9,216 bases of DNA from Candidatus Colwellbacteria bacterium GWA2_46_10 (lineage in GTDB: Bacteria > Patescibacteriota > Minisyncoccia > UBA6257 > Colwellbacteraceae). The notes under the pieces were generated by a model that saw only the letters and a program-made list of their open reading frames with translations, had not been told where the DNA came from and did no database searches. This document shows positions 6,722 through 9,216 of this stretch, piece by piece (position 1 is the stretch's first letter; the number at the start of each line of letters is the position of its first letter). The stretch lies in NCBI GenBank assembly GCA_001817635.1, contig MHIS01000004.1, positions 6,908 through 16,123 on the forward strand. Reading direction: 5' to 3'. The position numbers and the translations under genes are program-made.

Positions 6722-7018
6722 TTACACTCCAAGCTTCTGTTTGATCTTCTTAACTGGGAGTTTACGAAGGAAGTAGAGTTTGGCCCTACGTACCCTCTTG
6801 GGCTCCTTTAAAATAGTAACCTTTTTAATAGTCGGGGTGTATATTGGGTATACCTTTTCAACCCCCACACCCGCTACCTCTCCTCGCACAGTAAAAGTAG
6901 CACCCGCCTCCTTGCCGTGCTTGCGCGCCAAAACAATACCTTCAAACTGGCCATTTTTGTCGTAAACCTTGACCCGCACGCCGGGTTGGATCTTCTCTAG
7001 TGTTTCCGCGCTAATCAT
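6722..7018 (-). CDS. rplS: 50S ribosomal protein L19
   Basis: L19 sits at the 30S-50S interface of the ribosome. The 98-residue product has the expected N-terminal pattern with PGVRVKVY (12-19), FEGIVLARKHG (25-35), then TFTVRGEVAGVGVEKVYPIYTP in two blocks (41-62), and the signature KRVRRAKLYFLRKLP (74-88). It is shorter than the E. coli protein (115) mainly at the N-terminus, in line with reduced ribosomal proteins of small genomes. The start ATG has no clear Shine-Dalgarno upstream. It is 27 bases downstream of the pseudouridine synthase gene. The usual rpsP-rimM-trmD neighbours are not present in the window; instead L19 is paired with an rRNA or tRNA modification gene and a tRNA. Confidence 0.96.
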   Translation of the reverse strand: MISAETLEKIQPGVRVKVYDKNGQFEGIVLARKHGKEAGATFTVRGEVAGVGVEKVYPIYTPTIKKVTILKEPKRVRRAKLYFLRKLPVKKIKQKLGV

Positions 7019-7045
7019 TGCAAGGGAACTTTAATAGAGTCTTCC

Positions 7046-7726
7046 CTATTTTTCAAGTTTTCTCAGAAATGTCTCGAAATCAGATGGTGGATCAGCCATC
7101 AGTTTCATCGCCTTGCCTGGCTCTATTTCCAGCTCAATAGAATGGGCGTGGAGCATCTGGCGTGGGGCGCCTTCTTCGTTTTTCTTCGATCCATAAAGCG
7201 TATCTCCCAAAACCGGGTGCCCGATGGAAGCCATATGCACTCTTACCTGATGAGTCCTACCAGTTTTCGGAAATACCTCAATGAGAGATGCTCCATTTAA
7301 TTCTTTGGAAACTTTATATTTTGTAATAGCGCTTTTAGTCATCTTGCCTCCATGTATCGTGCGCTTGGTTGTCCCTGCCTTCAGGCTAATCGGTGCATCT
7401 ATTGTGCCCTCTTTCTCTTTGAGCACTCCCCTCACTATGGCAAGGTATGTCTTTTTAATATTTCCTGTTGCAAAAAGATTTTTCAGATATTCGAAATAGT
7501 GTTGATTACGAGGAATAAGCACTATGCCCGATGTATCTTTATCCAATCGGTGAACGATACCTGGTCTTTCCTCTGGCTTGTCTCCTACGCTCACCACCTC
7601 CGGGAAATTCACTACTAGCCAGTTCGCCAAGGTATCTCTTCCTTTCCCATCGCTGTGCATCAAAAGCCCGGCGGGTTTGTTTAACACAACCAGATCGTTG
7701 TTCTTAAAAACAATTTCTGGATCCAT
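7046..7726 (-). CDS. RluA/RluD-family pseudouridine synthase without S4 domain
   Basis: It converts specific uridines in rRNA or tRNA to pseudouridine. The protein is 226 residues and has the RluA-family catalytic motif RPGIVHRLDKDTSG (54-67), in which Asp62 is the nucleophile. Other family blocks are VVLNKPAGLLMH (13-24), KKTYLAIVRG (91-100) and KTGRTHQVRVHMASIGHPVLGDTLYG (154-179, given in parts: the TGRTHQVRVH core and the GHPVLGD loop). The N-terminal S4 RNA-binding domain found in RluD and RluC is absent, and the length is right for the catalytic domain alone. The start ATG is 4 bases after the DUF1761 stop and is preceded by GGA at a fitting distance inside that gene's end, so it is probably coupled. 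Which uridine it modifies cannot be decided here, so no gene symbol is given. Confidence 0.93.
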   Translation of the reverse strand: MDPEIVFKNNDLVVLNKPAGLLMHSDGKGRDTLANWLVVNFPEVVSVGDKPEERPGIVHRLDKDTSGIVLIPRNQHYFEYLKNLFATGNIKKTYLAIVRGVLKEKEGTIDAPISLKAGTTKRTIHGGKMTKSAITKYKVSKELNGASLIEVFPKTGRTHQVRVHMASIGHPVLGDTLYGSKKNEEGAPRQMLHAHSIELEIEPGKAMKLMADPPSDFETFLRKLEK

Positions 7727-7730
7727 TCTT

Positions 7731-8141
7731 TTATCCTAAGTAGCTAAGCACAAATCCCATCACCAACAGTTGAACAAGATAATAGGTGCTATTGAGCGCG
7801 AAGAGTCCCCATGATCTTCCCTCCCATAATACTCCTCCCATTTGGATAGGCACCATGATTCCCAACCAGATCCAGAAGATAAGACTGTATGAGAAACCAC
7901 CAAAGTATTGGAAGCTGGAAGCCACAATCAATGATAGGGCGCACGCAGTTGCAAGTTGTCCCAGTAGTCCTAGGCCATAATTCAATATCATTCCTTTCTT
8001 CTTTGCCTCTTCTATATCCTCCTTACTAAAGCCCATTAATGTAATCCAGCGCTTTCCAAAAAGTGGACCATACCATAAAAACCCCACAAACATACCCAAA
8101 ACACCAGCTAATATCACTCCTATAAAATTAATGTTTGGCAT
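7731..8141 (-). CDS. DUF1761 family four-helix membrane protein
   Basis: The 136-residue protein has four likely membrane helices (about 5-25, 55-77, 84-106 and 113-134). The GFLWYGPLFGKRWITLMG stretch (20-37) right after the first helix, and the VPIQMGGVLWEGRSWGLF region (97-114), match the DUF1761 pattern, a family of unknown function with the conserved WYGPLFGK motif. Charged residues (KEDIEEAKKKG, 40-50) lie in the first loop. There is no Shine-Dalgarno before the ATG at 8141; instead TATAAT lies 6 bases upstream, suggesting it may start its own leaderless transcript as well as being part of the operon. It sits between a 47-residue membrane microprotein and the pseudouridine synthase. Function unknown. 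Confidence 0.85.
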   Translation of the reverse strand: MPNINFIGVILAGVLGMFVGFLWYGPLFGKRWITLMGFSKEDIEEAKKKGMILNYGLGLLGQLATACALSLIVASSFQYFGGFSYSLIFWIWLGIMVPIQMGGVLWEGRSWGLFALNSTYYLVQLLVMGFVLSYLG

Positions 8142-8147
8142 TACTTA

Positions 8148-8153
8148 ATTATA
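8148..8153 (-). promoter_or_regulatory. Possible -10 box for a leaderless DUF1761 transcript
   Basis: The minus strand carries a perfect TATAAT whose last base is 6 bases before the ATG at 8141, so transcription would start at or next to the start codon. TTTAGA lies 18 bases upstream and matches the -35 consensus at four of six positions. No ribosome site is present between box and ATG. Confidence 0.45.
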
Positions 8154-8158
8154 CAGAA

Positions 8159-8302
8159 CTAATCTCCTATCTCTAAAGAGTCTCCTCTATCTGCCCGCAT
8201 ATCATATTTCAAAGTCTGGAAACGTACATAGAAACTCAGAATTCCCAATAGAGCTAAAGTAATACCTCCTATCCAAAAAAGTTTTATGAGAAACCTTTCC
8301 AT
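8159..8302 (-). CDS. 47-residue single-pass membrane microprotein
   Basis: I translated this by hand. It starts with MERFLIKLFWIGGITLALL, continues GILSFYVRFQTLKY and ends in a charged tail (DMRADRGDSLEIGD). Residues about 5-27 form one membrane helix with a basic start, and the last 15 residues are polar and acidic. It begins 15 bases after the stop of the lectin-like gene and ends 17 bases before DUF1761, exactly filling the only gap in the operon, which supports it as real. No Shine-Dalgarno precedes the ATG. I recognise no family. It might be a small helper of the pilin-lectin protein or of DUF1761, but this is only context. Confidence 0.6.
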   Translation of the reverse strand: MERFLIKLFWIGGITLALLGILSFYVRFQTLKYDMRADRGDSLEIGD

Positions 8303-8317
8303 GTGTAGACAGTCACA

Positions 8318-8971
8318 TTAGTCTAACAGATCTCCATACTTATTCTGTATAGTAGCGTCATTTTGTAGGGTCCACGTCACCCCCTTATCATCTATGCGTG
8401 AGGTGTCATCCGTTTCCCACTTGCTGAACCTTGGGTTATATACCACAGGCGAAGTTGGGTCTCCTGCGCGGGCGGATGCTTGGTATATACGACCGAAGAA
8501 GTCACCCACAATGGTGACATAGACGCCAACCTTGTGCGCATAAGTAGATGAATCTCTGTTTGCAATGGCAGCGCTTGTTTGCGTAGAGCCCAACTGCGTC
8601 CAATTCACAGAATCTTCATTATTAGTTATATCAAACGAGTAGTAAAACTTGGTTACGCTATTTCCTGCACCATTGTCTGGCACATGATGCATTCGCACCC
8701 ACACGTCGGTTAGTCCGTCTACACAACCTACGGAGGAGAGAGTAACTGACGATTGGGCAACTGTGTTACCCACACCTCCACTGACACTATAGAGAGTGAG
8801 TTTTCCCGTTGTCAGAAATCTCCATATAAAATTTCCATTACCAAGACTTTCATACTGCGATAAAATTGTTTCGTTAACCTCTGGAATATAATCATCAGCC
8901 CGTATTTTGGCAGTCAAGGTGATCTCCCCAGTAATAGCAGTAGTGTAGTTGGAGAATGCATGCCCATTCAC
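8318..8971 (-). CDS. Concanavalin A-like lectin/LamG-type domain, 3' part of an interrupted pilin-lectin gene
   Basis: The 217 residues from the GTG at 8971 form one beta-rich domain that resembles the concanavalin A-like (LamG/jelly-roll) domains found on phage and cell-surface proteins: ITGEITLTAKIRADDYIP near residues 13-30, ILSQYESLGNGNFIWRF, WVRMHHVPDNG, a KFYYSFD...WTQLGS block and GRIYQASAR. The frame stays open upstream to a TAA at 9025-9023 and encodes the conserved lead-in QWLDLPGVNG before the GTG, so the GTG is not the true start. The real N-terminus is most likely the pilin segment upstream, joined by a one-base shift at the G run (8998-9006). The joined product would be about 272 residues, membrane- or pilus-anchored, with the lectin domain outside. 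The binding target (glycan or protein) is unknown. It is followed by the 47-residue membrane protein. Confidence 0.75.
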   Translation of the reverse strand: MNGHAFSNYTTAITGEITLTAKIRADDYIPEVNETILSQYESLGNGNFIWRFLTTGKLTLYSVSGGVGNTVAQSSVTLSSVGCVDGLTDVWVRMHHVPDNGAGNSVTKFYYSFDITNNEDSVNWTQLGSTQTSAAIANRDSSTYAHKVGVYVTIVGDFFGRIYQASARAGDPTSPVVYNPRFSKWETDDTSRIDDKGVTWTLQNDATIQNKYGDLLD

Positions 8972-8982
8972 CCCAGGAAGGT

Positions 8983-9135
8983 CTAACCATTGTTCTTCCC
9001 CCCCCCGGCAGCATTCCTGGCGTTATTAAGAATGCTGGTGGGGCTTAGTACCATAACCACAGCAGCGGATAAGACTCCCAAGATGCCCATGACCACCAGG
9101 AGCTCTATCAGAGTAAACCCGTCTTCTCTATTCAC
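8983..9135 (-). CDS. Type IV pilin-like N-terminus, 5' part of an interrupted pilin-lectin gene
   Basis: Read from the GTG at 9135, the frame gives NREDGFTLIELLVVMGILG and then VLSAAVVMVLSPTSILNNARNAA. This is a textbook class III prepilin signal: a short charged leader ending in Gly6, prepilin peptidase cleavage before Phe7, Glu11 at mature position 5, and a long hydrophobic helix for membrane insertion and pilus assembly. As sequenced, the frame reaches a TAG at 8985-8983 after 50 residues, too short for a pilin. A G9 run lies just before the stop, and adding one base there fuses it directly to the lectin-like domain. GTG is chosen because the nearby ATG (9146) closes after four codons in another frame. 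There is no usual ribosome site; TATGAT lies 6 bases upstream. The gene follows a tRNA-Val by 27 bases. Confidence 0.75.
   Translation of the reverse strand: MNREDGFTLIELLVVMGILGVLSAAVVMVLSPTSILNNARNAAGGGKNNG
8998..9006 (-). repeat. G9 homopolymer run (C9 on plus) at the pilin-lectin junction
   Basis: Nine consecutive G residues on the coding strand encode three glycines in the pilin frame. With nine, the frame stops 13 bases later; with ten (or seven) the pilin helix continues into EEQWLDLPG and the lectin domain. It is easily the longest single-base run I can find in the window and lies exactly at the domain border. Confidence 0.95.
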
Positions 9136-9141
9136 CTTGTT

Positions 9142-9147
9142 ATCATA
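9142..9147 (-). promoter_or_regulatory. Possible -10 box for the pilin-lectin gene
   Basis: TATGAT on the minus strand matches the -10 consensus at five of six positions and ends 6 bases before the GTG at 9135, the same distance as the TATAAT in front of DUF1761. No convincing -35 box is seen; that position falls at the 3' end of the tRNA-Val gene. Confidence 0.35.
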
Positions 9148-9162
9148 GCCTAATATTGTTTG

Positions 9163-9216
9163 TGGGTGATACTGGTATCGAACCAGTGACCTCTTCCGTG
9201 TCGAGGAAGCGCTCTA
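9163..9216 (-). tRNA. tRNA-Val(GAC), 3' part (runs off the right edge)
   Basis: The minus strand shows the end of a D-arm (AGAGC), an anticodon stem CTTCC/GGAAG with loop TCGACAC (anticodon GAC at 9202-9200), a five-base variable loop, a T-arm ACTGG-TTCGATA-CCAGT, the 3' acceptor strand ATCACCC and discriminator A (9163). The anticodon, discriminator and acceptor strand (partner GGGTGAT) fit valine. No 3' CCA is encoded. Position 33 is C instead of the near-universal U. The 5' half is outside the window. Confidence 0.85.

Noticed and set aside
8965..8971. GTG at 8971 as the real start of the lectin-like protein
   Set aside because: Conserved lead-in residues (QWLDLPGVNG) are encoded upstream of it in the same frame, there is no ribosome site, and the protein would have no signal for export.
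1..9216. Mobile elements, CRISPR arrays, rRNA or phage genes
   Set aside because: I saw no transposase or integrase, no regularly spaced repeats, no rRNA sequence; the only phage-like trait is the lectin-type domain, which is common on bacterial surface proteins as well.

Overview
The window looks like a piece of a small, gene-dense bacterial genome, probably from the Candidate Phyla Radiation (Patescibacteria; Parcubacteria or Microgenomates are the best guesses). The evidence is the content and layout: a short single-chain glycyl-tRNA synthetase with a four-cysteine zinc site, a short RecO, a short L19, a 3D-domain exported protein, a pilin-type signal joined to a lectin-like domain, and genes packed head to tail with gaps of only a few bases. 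Lineage is inferred from gene style alone, because no rRNA is present. The standard genetic code fits every gene. The eleven complete stop codons seen are six TAG, five TAA and no TGA.

The left operon is on the minus strand and is read from about 5410 down past the left edge. It encodes RecO, a 581-residue single-pass surface protein with Ig-like repeats, glycyl-tRNA synthetase, an M16B zinc peptidase, and the N-terminal part of an AI-2E/PerM family membrane permease. Gaps are 9 bases or less and the first pair may overlap, so a single transcript is likely. DNA repair, translation and envelope functions are mixed, as is common in compact genomes.

The central control region (about 5410-5510) separates recO from a plus-strand gene for a secreted 3D-domain protein (5511-6005). 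The plus-strand gene has a good sigma70-type promoter, a hairpin that would sit at the extreme 5' end of its mRNA, and a strong terminator (6027-6049) shared with the convergent operon. RecO also starts beside an inverted repeat.

The right operon is on the minus strand, read from about 9135 to 6057. It holds a type IV pilin-like N-terminus and a lectin-like domain, a 47-residue membrane microprotein, a DUF1761 membrane protein, an RluD-family pseudouridine synthase, ribosomal protein L19, tRNA-Leu(GAG) and a PduO-type cobalamin adenosyltransferase. The 3' part of a tRNA-Val(GAC) lies upstream at the right edge.

The most interesting point is a run of nine G residues (minus strand) at 8998-9006. 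It separates the pilin signal from the lectin-like domain by exactly one base of reading frame. One extra G, or a -1 slip, would produce a single 272-residue pilin-lectin protein. This is either a phase-variable or slippage-controlled surface adhesin, or a homopolymer sequencing error. Other points are two genes whose -10 boxes sit exactly 6 bases before the start codon, suggesting leaderless mRNAs, and an adenosyltransferase start codon 4 bases after a tRNA 3' end.
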